DNA of 64,000 bases from Marinibacterium sp050389775 (GTDB lineage: Bacteria; Pseudomonadota; Alphaproteobacteria; Rhodobacterales; Rhodobacteraceae). Shown one piece after another: positions 24,201 to 32,043 of the stretch (positions are counted from its first letter, which is position 1; the number at the start of each line of letters is the position of its first letter). The position numbers were made by a program, and so were the translations under genes. The stretch is from NCBI RefSeq assembly GCF_050389775.1, contig NZ_CP177144.1:620001-684000 (forward strand), written 5' to 3'. The notes beneath the pieces were generated by a model. The model had not been told where the DNA came from. It was given only the letters and a program-made list of their open reading frames with translations, and made no database searches.

Positions 24201-26740
24201 TTCACATATCCCGCCTCGTCGATGCCAAAGGCGTCGTCCATCTGGCGCAGGGTCAGCAGGCGCAGCGGGTCGATGTCGTCTTCCGACCCGGTGAAGGTGA
24301 TCGGCTCTTCGGTCAGGTCGACAAAGCCGCGCACGGCCGTGACGCCGAAACTGTGCCCCGCGCCTTCCGAGCGTTCCTTGAACAGGCCCAGCATCGGGAT
24401 GTCGGCCTCGGTCGTCACCGACAAAGCGCGTTCGTGCCAGTCGGCCACCGATTGCGCGATGGTCGCAAAGCGCACGCCGCCCACCGGGGTCTTCATGTTG
24501 GGCAGGTAGCGGCGGAAAATCCGGTCGCTGGTGTCGAGGAAATTCGGCTCGAAGAACTCGCCGCCGGAATAGCTTTCGACGGTGCAAAGCCCGACCTTGC
24601 CCATGGTCTTCATCAGCGCCTTTTCGGCGGCCTTGCGGAACTTGAGGAACGCCTGGGCCACGGCCTCGCCCTCGAACAGCTCCTCGGCCCGCATCCGCAC
24701 GCCCAGCGGATAGACCGCCGCCGCGCCAAAGCCGAGCGCGCAGGCGATGTGATGCGACGAGGCGATCTGGCCGCTTTCCACGACAAGGCTGACCTTGAAC
24801 CGCAGCCCTTCCTCGATCAGCCGCTGGTTCACCGCCGAGACCGCCAGCGTCATCGGCAGCGCGGCGCGGTCGCGCGACACGTGCCGGTCAGTCAGGATGG
24901 CGATGCCGCCCCGGTCGCGGGCAAAGCGCGCCACCGCATCGGCCAGCGCGTCTATGGCCTCTTCCAGCGCCGCCTCGTTGCCCGGCCCGTCGCCAAAGAC
25001 AGGCGCATAAAGCATGTCGAACCGGTCCCAGGGCGTGCTGTCCTGCGCCTTGATCCGCAGGATATCGGCCATGCGCAGGATCGGCGTGTCGATGACGATC
25101 TGCGGATGCCGCGCCTGTCCCAGGTGCGGCTTTTCCCCCAGCGAGACGCGCAGGGTCATGCCGTCGGCCTCGCGGATGGAATCCAGCGGCGGGTTCGTCA
25201 CCTGGGCGAAACGCTGGCTGAAATACTTGGCCACCCCGCCTTCGTTGTCCGACAAGGCGTTGATCGCATTACCATATCCCATGGCCGAGACCTTCTCGAC
25301 CCCGGTCTGCAACATCGGGTCCATCAGGAAGCGAAAGCTTTCCTGGTTGTGGGTATAGGCGACGTAGCGCGCCGGGCGGTCCAGGTCGCCTTCGTAGCGC
25401 CGGGCCGCCTTGCCCGGGTTCTGGTCGGGTTCGGGCAGGTCATCAAGATGCACCCGCGCGGTGTCGAGCAGGGCGGCGTAATCGGCCCGGGCGGCCAGCT
25501 GGCGCAGCGCCTCGTCGGTTTCCACGATGCGCTTTTCGGCATGATCGTAATAGATCATGCCCCCGGCCTCGACCCGCCCGCGCCGGATCACCGTTTCGGG
25601 CGGAAAGCTGATCTGGCCGGCCTCGGACATGACGGCCAGGTATTCGCCGGTCTCGACCGAGCGCAGCGGCCGCAGGCCCAGCCGGTCGAGCCGCGCGCCG
25701 ATGATCGTGCCGTTGCCAAAGACCAGCGCGGCCGGGCCGTCGTTCTTTTCCTCGGACAGCGAGAAATATTCCAGCATGTCGCGCACGTCGCGTGGCAGGC
25801 GCGTGTCGTTCTCCCAGGCGGGCGGCATCATGGCGACCACGGCGGTCACCAGGTCCAGCCCCTCTTCGCAGACCCGCGCGTTCAGTGTCTGGTCCAGCCG
25901 GCAGCTGTCGGACTGGCCGCGCGGGCGCACGATGGCCGTGTTGCGGGCCAGCGCGATGGCCGCCTCGCTCAGGCGGTTCTTCTTGTCGGTGTTCAGCTCG
26001 CCGTTATGCGCCATCAGCCGGAAGGGCTGGGCCATGGTCGGATGCGGATCGGTGTTGGTCGAGAACCGCGTGTGGAAATACATCGTGTGGACGGCATGGG
26101 CCGGGTCGGACAGGTCGGCGAAATAGGGGATGATTTCCCATGAATTCAGCCGGCCCTTGAAGACCTGGGTCCGCGCCGACAACGACAGCGGGTAAAGCCC
26201 GTCAAGCTCGGGCACGGTATAGGCCACGGCCTCGATATCCAGCAGGGCGCGGTGGATGCGCGTGTCGGCGGCCTGGGGCGACAGGCCATCGGGCACGGCA
26301 AAGACCCATTGCACGATGGGCAGCTGCCATTTCACCGCCCGCGCGCCGATGGCGTCATTGTTCACCGGCAGGTCGCGGCGCAGCAGGATGTCCAGCCCGT
26401 GGTCGGCCAGCGTCTCGGTCACCAGCGCTTCGGCCCGGTCATGCTGGGCGCTGTCGGCGGGCAGGAAGAAATTGCCCACGCCAAAGCGCCCGGCTTCGAG
26501 CGCCCGACCGGTCAGCCCCGAGAAGAAGCCCACCGACAGGTCCACGCTGATCCCCGCACCATCGCCCACGCCTTCGGACGACATGCCCCCGCGATGGGGC
26601 ACGGCGCACAGCGCCTCGTGGCCCTTGACCAGCACGTCATGGGTCTGGACGCCGTCCTTGCGCGTCAGGAAACCGACGCCGCAGGCAGAATGTTCAAGCG
26701 TGGGGTCGTAAAGCCCCCCGCCATTGGGTTCACGAAGCAT
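21266..26740 (-). CDS. Oversized glutamate-synthase large-subunit-like protein (GltB-like)
   Basis: This 1824-residue protein compares with about 1500 for GltB. Glutaminase domain: nucleophile Cys20 (EHSACGVGF, after a 19-residue propeptide), HRGGM, HTRFSTNT, and the oxyanion motif AHNGELNT (Asn246), all intact. Next come the central domain, about 100 extra residues (roughly 893-995), the FMN domain (SGAMSHGALV, SNSGEGGEH, ISPPPHHDTYSIEDL), cluster cysteines 1255, 1261 and 1265 (C-x5-C-x3-C; usual spacing is C-x5-C-x4-C), a GXGXG beta-helix, and about 200 extra C-terminal residues. The ATG at 26740 places Cys20 correctly. No gltD adjoins it; a diflavin reductase follows after 3 bp. Substrate may be glutamine/2-oxoglutarate or something related. 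Confidence 0.85.
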   Translation of the reverse strand: MLREPNGGGLYDPTLEHSACGVGFLTRKDGVQTHDVLVKGHEALCAVPHRGGMSSEGVGDGAGISVDLSVGFFSGLTGRALEAGRFGVGNFFLPADSAQHDRAEALVTETLADHGLDILLRRDLPVNNDAIGARAVKWQLPIVQWVFAVPDGLSPQAADTRIHRALLDIEAVAYTVPELDGLYPLSLSARTQVFKGRLNSWEIIPYFADLSDPAHAVHTMYFHTRFSTNTDPHPTMAQPFRLMAHNGELNTDKKNRLSEAAIALARNTAIVRPRGQSDSCRLDQTLNARVCEEGLDLVTAVVAMMPPAWENDTRLPRDVRDMLEYFSLSEEKNDGPAALVFGNGTIIGARLDRLGLRPLRSVETGEYLAVMSEAGQISFPPETVIRRGRVEAGGMIYYDHAEKRIVETDEALRQLAARADYAALLDTARVHLDDLPEPDQNPGKAARRYEGDLDRPARYVAYTHNQESFRFLMDPMLQTGVEKVSAMGYGNAINALSDNEGGVAKYFSQRFAQVTNPPLDSIREADGMTLRVSLGEKPHLGQARHPQIVIDTPILRMADILRIKAQDSTPWDRFDMLYAPVFGDGPGNEAALEEAIDALADAVARFARDRGGIAILTDRHVSRDRAALPMTLAVSAVNQRLIEEGLRFKVSLVVESGQIASSHHIACALGFGAAAVYPLGVRMRAEELFEGEAVAQAFLKFRKAAEKALMKTMGKVGLCTVESYSGGEFFEPNFLDTSDRIFRRYLPNMKTPVGGVRFATIAQSVADWHERALSVTTEADIPMLGLFKERSEGAGHSFGVTAVRGFVDLTEEPITFTGSEDDIDPLRLLTLRQMDDAFGIDEAGYVNTSFDKLTPAQIDGFVITPGYRDFSRLMADERARRPAALRDVLAFPADITFLDKVTDIKREMMLFNRAGNRDFVIRGLDVVDIGDGQFLLGLTGPKARDIGRLDALRQTLVQRFGSDIEGHTIIGGELKIAATGMALDYLSRIRPAPKRIPLDDVQPASQITPRLASGAMSHGALVASAHEAVAHGTNMVGGMSNSGEGGEHITRYGTIRASRIKQFASGRFGVWAGYLADPNLEEIEIKIGQGAKPGEGGQLPAPKVTVEIAAARGGTPGVELISPPPHHDTYSIEDLGQLIHDAKAARVRVIVKLVSSEGIGTIAVGVAKAGADVINVAGSTGGTGAASVTSLKYTGRAAEIGIAEVHQALVANRIRQKVTLRCSGAMQTGSDVVKASLLGGDSFEFGTTALMMLKCVMAKNCNVKCPAGLTTNPEVFDGDPRALAQYLLNIAHEVREILADLGLASLDEARGRADLLHLLDHPSSVGQLNLRAMLTHVPENPIEDPVYLERDYAVDDKLLEQVQARLIDGGEHRIELRPNAPLNNRNKSVGGQLAIDIERMLNHQLDSLPACAFEDARGRRYMDHRSLRVVTQGSAGQSFAAFCNDGMVMDHTGTCNDGVGKGACGGEIIVRAPLGGGAGDGQNVLVGNFALFGATGGRLFIEGQAGDRFAVRNSGATAVVEGVGDFCAEYMTNGAVLNLGGFAKGFGNGMSGGFAYQYDPEGRLPDALSRDSVFMGTLTDGSATSDIHRDAVRQLLDWHVEATGSARARALLEDWEQTQAHMAWVMPRALLQYQDADAILAAKSKKDLTEELATALAAHQVSELKRAWKHGRPVHRGALPAYGEMDTPEMFRLLNSYTVLDMAQGLARKRVGKTADQRAVDKAARNLVLTEDFALMMGLAKHARAAIADYDQAGLAVLVSNKRLADFKKALSMRNILSMDSPGTYAWILHQDARNRAALGQIPSFDELFATTALPDLMARMAAE

Positions 26741-26827
26741 ATCAGGTGGCCCTTGTTCGAAGGCGCAACAGATCCGACAGGTCGGACAAGGCGCGGTCAA
26801 CTGGAGACTGAAGGCCTGGCGGGCAAT

Positions 26828-26846
26828 CCTGAGGGAAATACTCAGG
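26828..26846. promoter_or_regulatory. Inverted repeat in the gltB-like/ilvD divergent region
   Basis: CCTGAG-N7-CTCAGG lies 88 bp before the GltB-like start and 166 bp before ilvD, in a 271-bp divergent intergenic region. It has the shape of a dimeric regulator site; the regulator is unknown. Confidence 0.35.
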
Positions 26847-27011
26847 TGCGGCTGGTGGACGGGGAATACTCTGCCACGGGCCAAAGATCAAGCGGCGCAG
26901 GTTCCGGGCGCCCGTGCCCGGCCATTTGCAAGCGGCCGGATTGGGCGTTACTACCCGTCAGGGCATCCGGCACGCGCGCCCTCGCGATCACTCGGGAAAG
27001 CAGATCCAGCA

Positions 27012-28853
27012 ATGATACCGTACCGTTCTCGCCAATCCACCCATGGCCGCAACATGGCAGGGGCCCGTGGCCTGTGGCGTGCCACCGGCATGACCGACAG
27101 CGACTTCGGCAAGCCGATCATTGCGGTGGTCAACTCCTTCACCCAGTTCGTGCCCGGCCATGTCCACCTCAAGGACCTGGGCCAGATGGTCGCCGCCGAG
27201 ATCCAGCTGGCCGGCGGGGTGGCCAAGGAATTCAACACCATCGCCGTCGATGACGGCATCGCGATGGGCCATGACGGCATGCTCTATTCGCTGCCCTCGC
27301 GCGAGCTGATCGCGGATTCCGTCGAATACATGGTCAACGCCCATTGCGCCGACGCAATGATCTGCATTTCCAATTGCGACAAGATCACTCCCGGCATGCT
27401 GATGGCCGCCATGCGCCTGAACATCCCGGCGATCTTCGTGTCGGGCGGCCCGATGGAGGCCGGCAAGGTCACGATCAACGACCTGGAAAAGGCCGTCGAC
27501 CTGGTCGACGCCATGGTTGCCGCCGCCGACGACAGCTATACCGACGCCCAGGTTGCCGAATTCGAGGCCAATGCCTGCCCGACCTGCGGGTCCTGCTCGG
27601 GCATGTTCACGGCCAATTCGATGAACTGCCTGGCCGAGGCGCTTGGCCTGGCGCTGCCGGGCAACGGGTCGATGCTGGCGACCCATGCCGACCGCGAGGC
27701 GCTGTTCCTGCAGGCCGGCCGTCGCATCGTGGAAATCACCAAGGCCCATTACGAAGAGGGCAAGCCCGGCTGTACCCCGCGCGAGATCGCCACTTTCGAA
27801 GCCTTTGAAAACGCGATGTGCCTCGACATTGCCATGGGCGGGTCGACCAACACCGTTCTGCACGTGCTGGCCATGGCCCATGAAGGCAAGGTGGATTTCA
27901 CCATGGAAGACATGGACCGGCTGAGCCGCAAGGTGCCGTGCCTGTCCAAGGTCGCCCCGGCCAAGGCCGATGTCCACATGGAAGACGTCCACCGCGCCGG
28001 TGGCATCATGGGCATCCTGGCCGAGCTGGATCGTGGCGGGCTGCTGCATCGCGACGTGCCGACCGTGCATGCCGACACGCTGGGCCAGGCGATCACCGAA
28101 TGGGACGTCATGACGACGAACAACCCGGCGGTCGACAAGTTCTACCGCGCCGCGCCCGGCGGCGTGCGCACGACCCAGGCGTTTTCGACCCAGAACCGCT
28201 ACAAGGAGCTGGACCGCGACCGGGCCAATGGCGTGATCCGCGATGTCGAACACGCCTTTTCCAAGGATGGCGGCCTGGCCGTGCTGTCGGGCAACATCGC
28301 CCTGGACGGCTGCATCGTGAAAACCGCGGGCGTGGACGATTCGATCCTGAAATTCACCGGCCCGGCCATCGTCTTCGAAAGCCAGGACGACGCGGTGTCG
28401 GGCATCCTGACCGGCAAGGTCAAGGCCGGCGAGGTCGTGGTGATCCGCTACGAAGGCCCGCGCGGCGGCCCGGGCATGCAGGAAATGCTCTACCCGACAT
28501 CCTACCTGAAATCGAAGGGCCTGGGCGCCAAATGCGCGCTGCTCACCGATGGGCGGTTCTCGGGTGGCACATCGGGCCTGTCGATCGGCCATGTCAGCCC
28601 CGAAGCCGAGGAAGGCGGGCTGATCGGCCTGGTCGAAACCGGCGACATCATCGAGATCGACATCCCCGGGCGCAGCATCAACCTCAAGGTCGATGACAGC
28701 GTGCTCGACGCGCGACGCGCGGCCAAGGGCGCGCTGCCCTGGCGGCCGGCCGCCCCGCGCAAGCGCCGGGTGTCCACCGCGCTGAAAGCCTATGCCATGC
28801 TCACCTCGTCGGCGGCCAAGGGCGGCGTGCGGATCATCCCCGACGAAGAGTGA
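27012..28853 (+). CDS. ilvD: Dihydroxy-acid dehydratase IlvD
   Basis: IlvD (613 residues) catalyses the iron-sulfur dehydration that yields the 2-oxo acids of valine, isoleucine and leucine. Signatures: CDKITPGM and CPTCGSCSGMFTANSMNC supply cluster ligands, with ARRAAKGALPW near the end and TDGRFSGGTSGLSIGHVSPE in the C-terminal domain. The ATG at 27012 gives a length close to E. coli IlvD (616) and the usual N-terminus (PYRSRQSTHGRNMAGARGL). It is monocistronic, divergent from the gltB-like operon, and followed by an intrinsic terminator. Confidence 0.97.
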   Translation: MIPYRSRQSTHGRNMAGARGLWRATGMTDSDFGKPIIAVVNSFTQFVPGHVHLKDLGQMVAAEIQLAGGVAKEFNTIAVDDGIAMGHDGMLYSLPSRELIADSVEYMVNAHCADAMICISNCDKITPGMLMAAMRLNIPAIFVSGGPMEAGKVTINDLEKAVDLVDAMVAAADDSYTDAQVAEFEANACPTCGSCSGMFTANSMNCLAEALGLALPGNGSMLATHADREALFLQAGRRIVEITKAHYEEGKPGCTPREIATFEAFENAMCLDIAMGGSTNTVLHVLAMAHEGKVDFTMEDMDRLSRKVPCLSKVAPAKADVHMEDVHRAGGIMGILAELDRGGLLHRDVPTVHADTLGQAITEWDVMTTNNPAVDKFYRAAPGGVRTTQAFSTQNRYKELDRDRANGVIRDVEHAFSKDGGLAVLSGNIALDGCIVKTAGVDDSILKFTGPAIVFESQDDAVSGILTGKVKAGEVVVIRYEGPRGGPGMQEMLYPTSYLKSKGLGAKCALLTDGRFSGGTSGLSIGHVSPEAEEGGLIGLVETGDIIEIDIPGRSINLKVDDSVLDARRAAKGALPWRPAAPRKRRVSTALKAYAMLTSSAAKGGVRIIPDEE

Positions 28854-28884
28854 TCCCGGCCCTTCCGGTCTGAGCTATTGCAAG

Positions 28885-28910
28885 CGGGCGGAGACGCCCG
28901 TTTGTCGTTT
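28885..28910 (+). terminator. Intrinsic terminator of ilvD
   Basis: CGGGCG-GAGA-CGCCCG stem followed by TTTGTCGTTT, 31 bp after the ilvD stop. Confidence 0.7.
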
Positions 28911-28942
28911 CCGGGGATGCCTTTTCCTGGGAAAATGTTTTG

Positions 28943-29461
28943 TTACAGTGTCTTGCGCGGCTCTGGCAGCTTGAACAGGAAGCAGGTGGTCGAGCCGTGG
29001 GCGTATAGCTTGCCGTCCTCCGCCCCGATCAGCCGCGCCTCGGACGTCGCCATCTGGCGTCCCCGGTGGATCACCTTGCCCTCGGCCCGCATCGGCCCGC
29101 CGTCCGGCTGGATGGCCCGGGTGTAATTCACCTTCAGTTCGGCCGTGGTAAAGGCCCAGCCCGGCTCCAGCGTCGTGTAGATCGCCACGCCCAGGGCCGA
29201 ATCCAGCACCGTCGCCGCGAAACCGCCGTGCACCATGCCCATCGGGTTCAGCATGAAATCCCCCGGCTGGCAGTCAAAGGTCACCTGGCCTTCGGCCAGG
29301 TCGCGCGGCACCGACAGGCCCATCGTCGCCGAGATCGACGGCGCGGCCCCGATCTCGCCGGCGACCAGCGCGCGCATGTAATCCAGCCCCGACAGGGTCA
29401 TCGCCGCCCCCGGGTCGAATGTGGCCGTGGCATATTCATAGCTGCGCCTGCGCATTTCCAT
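28943..29461 (-). CDS. PaaI-type hotdog thioesterase
   Basis: The 172-residue protein has the hotdog acyl-CoA thioesterase pattern: NPMGMVHGGFAATVLDSALG (HGG and the later Asp), then TTAELKVNYTRAI and MRAEGKVIHRGRQMATSEAR. It should hydrolyse an acyl- or aryl-CoA. The ATG at 29461 is chosen because GAAAGGGA lies 6 bp before it. It faces an HxlR regulator. The intergenic region has a TTGACA -35 for this gene with an inverted repeat in the spacer, so local repression is likely. The substrate is unknown. Confidence 0.85.
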   Translation of the reverse strand: MEMRRRSYEYATATFDPGAAMTLSGLDYMRALVAGEIGAAPSISATMGLSVPRDLAEGQVTFDCQPGDFMLNPMGMVHGGFAATVLDSALGVAIYTTLEPGWAFTTAELKVNYTRAIQPDGGPMRAEGKVIHRGRQMATSEARLIGAEDGKLYAHGSTTCFLFKLPEPRKTL

Positions 29462-29497
29462 GGCCGGTCCCTTTCGTCGGCGGTGGGGTGATGTCAG

Positions 29498-29510
29498 TTC
29501 CATAATGGAA
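29498..29510. promoter_or_regulatory. 13-bp palindrome between thioesterase and hxlR-type gene
   Basis: TTCCAT-A-ATGGAA, a perfect palindrome 37 bp upstream of the thioesterase ATG, just downstream of its predicted -10. Candidate operator for the adjacent HxlR-family protein. Confidence 0.5.
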
Positions 29511-29517
29511 TGCACTA

Positions 29518-29546
29518 TGGGTAAGTTCTCTTTCAGAACCTGTCAA
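29518..29546 (-). promoter_or_regulatory. Thioesterase promoter with inverted repeat in the spacer
   Basis: On the minus strand TTGACA (29546-29541) is followed after 17 bp by a weak -10, TACCCA (29523-29518). The spacer contains GTTCT-N5-AGAAC (29525-29539), a perfect inverted repeat placed where a bound repressor would block RNA polymerase. Confidence 0.5.
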
Positions 29547-29567
29547 CTTCGGCGTAGTATGCCCGTC

Positions 29568-30011
29568 ATGAAATGGGATGAGCTTGGAACCGAGGATTGC
29601 CCAGTTGCCCGTGGCCTGTCGGTCATTGGCGATCGGTGGACAATGCTCGTGCTGCGGGATTGCTTTCTGGGCATCCGGCGGTTCGACGACATGCAATCGC
29701 GGCTGGGCATCACCCGGCACGTGCTGGCCGACCGGCTGCGCAAGCTGGAAACCAGCGGCGTTCTGCGGCGCGAGAAATACCAGGACCGGCCCGAACGGTT
29801 CGAATACCGGCTGACCGAGCGGGGCAAGGCGCTGTACCCGGTGCTGATCTCGCTGATCGCCTGGGCCGAAGACAACGTGCCCGCGCCCGGGGGCAGCTCG
29901 CTGCGGCTGGTGTCACGGGAAACCGGGGAAGAAATCGCGCCGGTGCTGACCGATGCCCGTACCGGCCAGCGCATCACCCATCGCGACGTGCGGCCGATCA
30001 CTCGGCCCTGA
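29568..30011 (+). CDS. HxlR-family transcriptional regulator
   Basis: The 147-residue winged-helix protein has the HxlR signature: CPVARGLSVIGDRWTMLVLR, FDDMQSRLGITRHVLADRLR (recognition region), and KYQDRPERFEYRLTERGKAL in the wing. The N-terminal Cys sits at the redox/thiol-sensing position seen in YodB/HypR-type members. The C-terminus is about 30 residues longer than minimal HxlR proteins. ATG 29568 is chosen; 29559 is the alternative, and neither has a strong Shine-Dalgarno. It is divergent from the thioesterase and probably regulates both genes through the two nearby palindromes. Confidence 0.88.
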   Translation: MKWDELGTEDCPVARGLSVIGDRWTMLVLRDCFLGIRRFDDMQSRLGITRHVLADRLRKLETSGVLRREKYQDRPERFEYRLTERGKALYPVLISLIAWAEDNVPAPGGSSLRLVSRETGEEIAPVLTDARTGQRITHRDVRPITRP

Positions 30012-30016
30012 TGCCG

Positions 30017-30565
30017 TCAAACCTTTGAACTGGCGTCGTTAATCCATTCGCGGGTCTCAAGCAGGATCTCGTCGGACAGGGCCGGGTCGTCCACCGCCCG
30101 GGCCAGGATCAGCGCGCCGACCATGGCCGACCAGGTGCCGATCGCCTGGCGCCGGCCGGTCTGGCCATCGGCGCAGGGCCCTTCGATCTGGGCCAATTGG
30201 GCACGCAGCCCATCCGCCATGGCGAGGCGCACATCGGGCGATTGACGGCTGACATCCGCGGCCAGCGCCGCCGTGGCACAACCCGCGCCGGCATCGTCGC
30301 GATGTTGCGGCGTCAGGTAGTCGGCAACCAGCGCGGCCAGCGCCTGCGGCTTCTCATGCGAACACTCCAGGCATTGCGCGACGGTCTGCGCGATCAGCTC
30401 GTCCTTTGATGCAAAATGTCCGTAAAAACCGCCATGGGTCAGCCCGGCGGCCTTCATCACCTCGGCCACCGACACCCCGTCAAAGCCCTTTTCCCGAAAC
30501 AGCCGCGCAGCTTCGGCGAGGATCCGTTTCCGGTTCTCGGCCATCTGTTCACGCGACACTTTCAT
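30017..30565 (-). CDS. TetR-family transcriptional regulator
   Basis: The 182-residue protein has an N-terminal TetR helix-turn-helix (RILAEAARLFREKGFDGVSV, then MKAAGLTHGGFYGHFASKDE) and a C-terminal ligand domain with two Cys (SQSPD region preceded by GCATAALAADV). It converges on the HxlR gene with a 5-bp gap and diverges from the Old Yellow Enzyme gene. Two ATGATG-N2-CATCAT palindromes lie 34-75 bp upstream of its start. By analogy with NemR-nemA it likely represses itself and the reductase in response to an electrophile; that is inference. Confidence 0.9.
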   Translation of the reverse strand: MKVSREQMAENRKRILAEAARLFREKGFDGVSVAEVMKAAGLTHGGFYGHFASKDELIAQTVAQCLECSHEKPQALAALVADYLTPQHRDDAGAGCATAALAADVSRQSPDVRLAMADGLRAQLAQIEGPCADGQTGRRQAIGTWSAMVGALILARAVDDPALSDEILLETREWINDASSKV

Positions 30566-30598
30566 GGGTTTCCGCTCTCCGGGCTATTGAAGTCTTAG

Positions 30599-30640
30599 AT
30601 GATGGTCATCATGTAAAACCAATCATGATGCACATCATGA
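30599..30640. promoter_or_regulatory. Paired ATGATG-N2-CATCAT operators (TetR/OYE divergent region)
   Basis: Site 1 at 30599-30612 is ATGATG-GT-CATCAT. Site 2 at 30623-30640 is TCATGATG-CA-CATCATGA with 8-bp arms. Their centres are 26 bp apart, lying close to the TetR start and about 210-250 bp before the reductase. They are the obvious candidate operators of the TetR protein. Confidence 0.65.
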
Positions 30641-30848
30641 ATATAATCGCCGCGCAGCAAGGGATCAACGACATGCGCCACTTATCCGCGTCACCGAACC
30701 GGCTGGACCCAGGCGCCTGCCGTCCCCGTCCCAACGCATGACCCCCCCGGCAAGGATCCCTTTCTTGCGCATCGGCCCGGCGCGTCATCGTCATGTCGAC
30801 GCGCCCCTCAACCAACCAGACAACCCCCTGAACACAAGGACTGATCCC

Positions 30849-31925
30849 ATGTCCCATTCTCTCTTTGAACCCTATGACCTTGGCCCGACCCAGCTGAAGA
30901 ACCGCGTGGTCATGGCCCCCCTGACCCGCAACCGGGCCGTCGAAGGGCTGGTGCCCAATCCGCTGGCCGTGGAATATTATCGCCAACGCGCCGGCGCCGG
31001 GCTGATCATCAGCGAGGCCACCCAGGTGTCGGCCCAGGCGCAGGGCTACCAGGACACGCCGGGCCTTTACACCGCCGACCAAATCGCCGGCTGGAAGCCC
31101 GTCACCGAAGCCGTTCATGCCGCCGGCGGCAAGATCTTTGTGCAGCTCTGGCATGTCGGGCGGGTCAGCCATTCCGACCTTCTGGGCGGCAAGGCGCCCG
31201 TCGGGCCCTCCGCCCTGCGCGCCGAAACCAAGACCTATGTAAACGGGGCCTTTGCCGAGGTGTCCGAACCCCGCGCGCTCGAGCTTGACGAGATCCCGGG
31301 CATCATCGCCGACTTCCGCCAGGCCGCGGCCAATGCCATTGCCGCGGGTTTCGACGGGGTCGAGATCCATGGCGCCAATGGCTACCTACTTGACCAGTTT
31401 GCCAAGGACAGCGCCAATCAGCGCACCGATGCCTATGGCGGGTCGGTCGAAAACAGGGCGCGGCTGATGCTGGAGGTGGCCGAAGCCGTGACCGACGAGA
31501 TCGGCGCGGATCGCACCGGTATTCGCATTTCGCCGGTCTCGCCGGCCAATGGCGTGTCGTCCAGCGATCCCCAGGCCCAGTTCAACTATATCGTCGAAAA
31601 GCTGGAAGCGCTCGGGCTCGTCTACCTGCACGTGATCGAAGGCGCGACGGGCGGCCCGCGGGACGTGGCTCCGTTCGATTTCGCAGCCCTGCGTCAACGG
31701 TTCAGCAATACCTGGATCGGCAACAATGGCTATGATGCCGACCTGGCGCAGGCGCGGATCGATGGCGGCGAGACCGATCTCGTGGCCTTTGGCCGGCCGT
31801 TCATTGCCAACCCCGACCTGGTGAAGCGCCTTGAAACCGGCACGGCGCTGGCCCAGCCCAACCCGGCCACGATGTATGGCGGCGGGGCCGAGGGCTATGT
31901 CGATTACCCCGAAGCGGCGGCCTGA
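30849..31925 (+). CDS. Old Yellow Enzyme family alkene reductase (NemA-like)
   Basis: The 358-residue FMN enzyme starts MSHSLFEPYDLGPTQLKNRV; the catalytic region has FVQLWHVGRVSH, then VEIHGANGYLLDQF with the His/Asn pair that binds the carbonyl of the substrate and Tyr as proton donor, and DLVAFGRPFIANPDLVKRL at the end of the barrel. It reduces activated C=C bonds (enones, N-ethylmaleimide, nitro compounds) with NAD(P)H. The length matches NemA (365). It is divergent from a TetR regulator and followed by an intrinsic terminator. Confidence 0.93.
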   Translation: MSHSLFEPYDLGPTQLKNRVVMAPLTRNRAVEGLVPNPLAVEYYRQRAGAGLIISEATQVSAQAQGYQDTPGLYTADQIAGWKPVTEAVHAAGGKIFVQLWHVGRVSHSDLLGGKAPVGPSALRAETKTYVNGAFAEVSEPRALELDEIPGIIADFRQAAANAIAAGFDGVEIHGANGYLLDQFAKDSANQRTDAYGGSVENRARLMLEVAEAVTDEIGADRTGIRISPVSPANGVSSSDPQAQFNYIVEKLEALGLVYLHVIEGATGGPRDVAPFDFAALRQRFSNTWIGNNGYDADLAQARIDGGETDLVAFGRPFIANPDLVKRLETGTALAQPNPATMYGGGAEGYVDYPEAAA

Positions 31926-31946
31926 CACCCGATCTGAACAATGAAG

Positions 31947-31976
31947 AAGGACCGGGGCCATGGCTCCGGTCCTTTT
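31947..31976 (+). terminator. Intrinsic terminator after the alkene reductase
   Basis: AAGGACCGG ... CCGGTCCTT with an inner GCC/GGC pair, followed by TT; 21 bp after the stop. Flanking A/T makes it usable on both strands, between two convergent genes. Confidence 0.75.
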
Positions 31977-32043
31977 ACTGCCAGCTGGGCGGCAGACCGG
32001 CCTTTTTGGCCTGCTATCACAATCTTCGCCCTATCCAACCCGT

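Noticed and set aside
25660..25700. Loss of the glutaminase oxyanion residue in the GltB-like protein (DRNGLRP reads DRLGLRP)
   Set aside because: The oxyanion Asn-Gly is in AHNGELNT, which is intact (Asn246); the DRxGLRP change is a different, non-catalytic motif.
18674..26143. A 2489-codon open frame on the plus strand opposite the GltB-like and reductase genes
   Set aside because: It is antisense to two well-supported genes; its translation is low-complexity His/Gly/Arg/Gln-rich, as expected from the complement of high-GC codons. No family motif.
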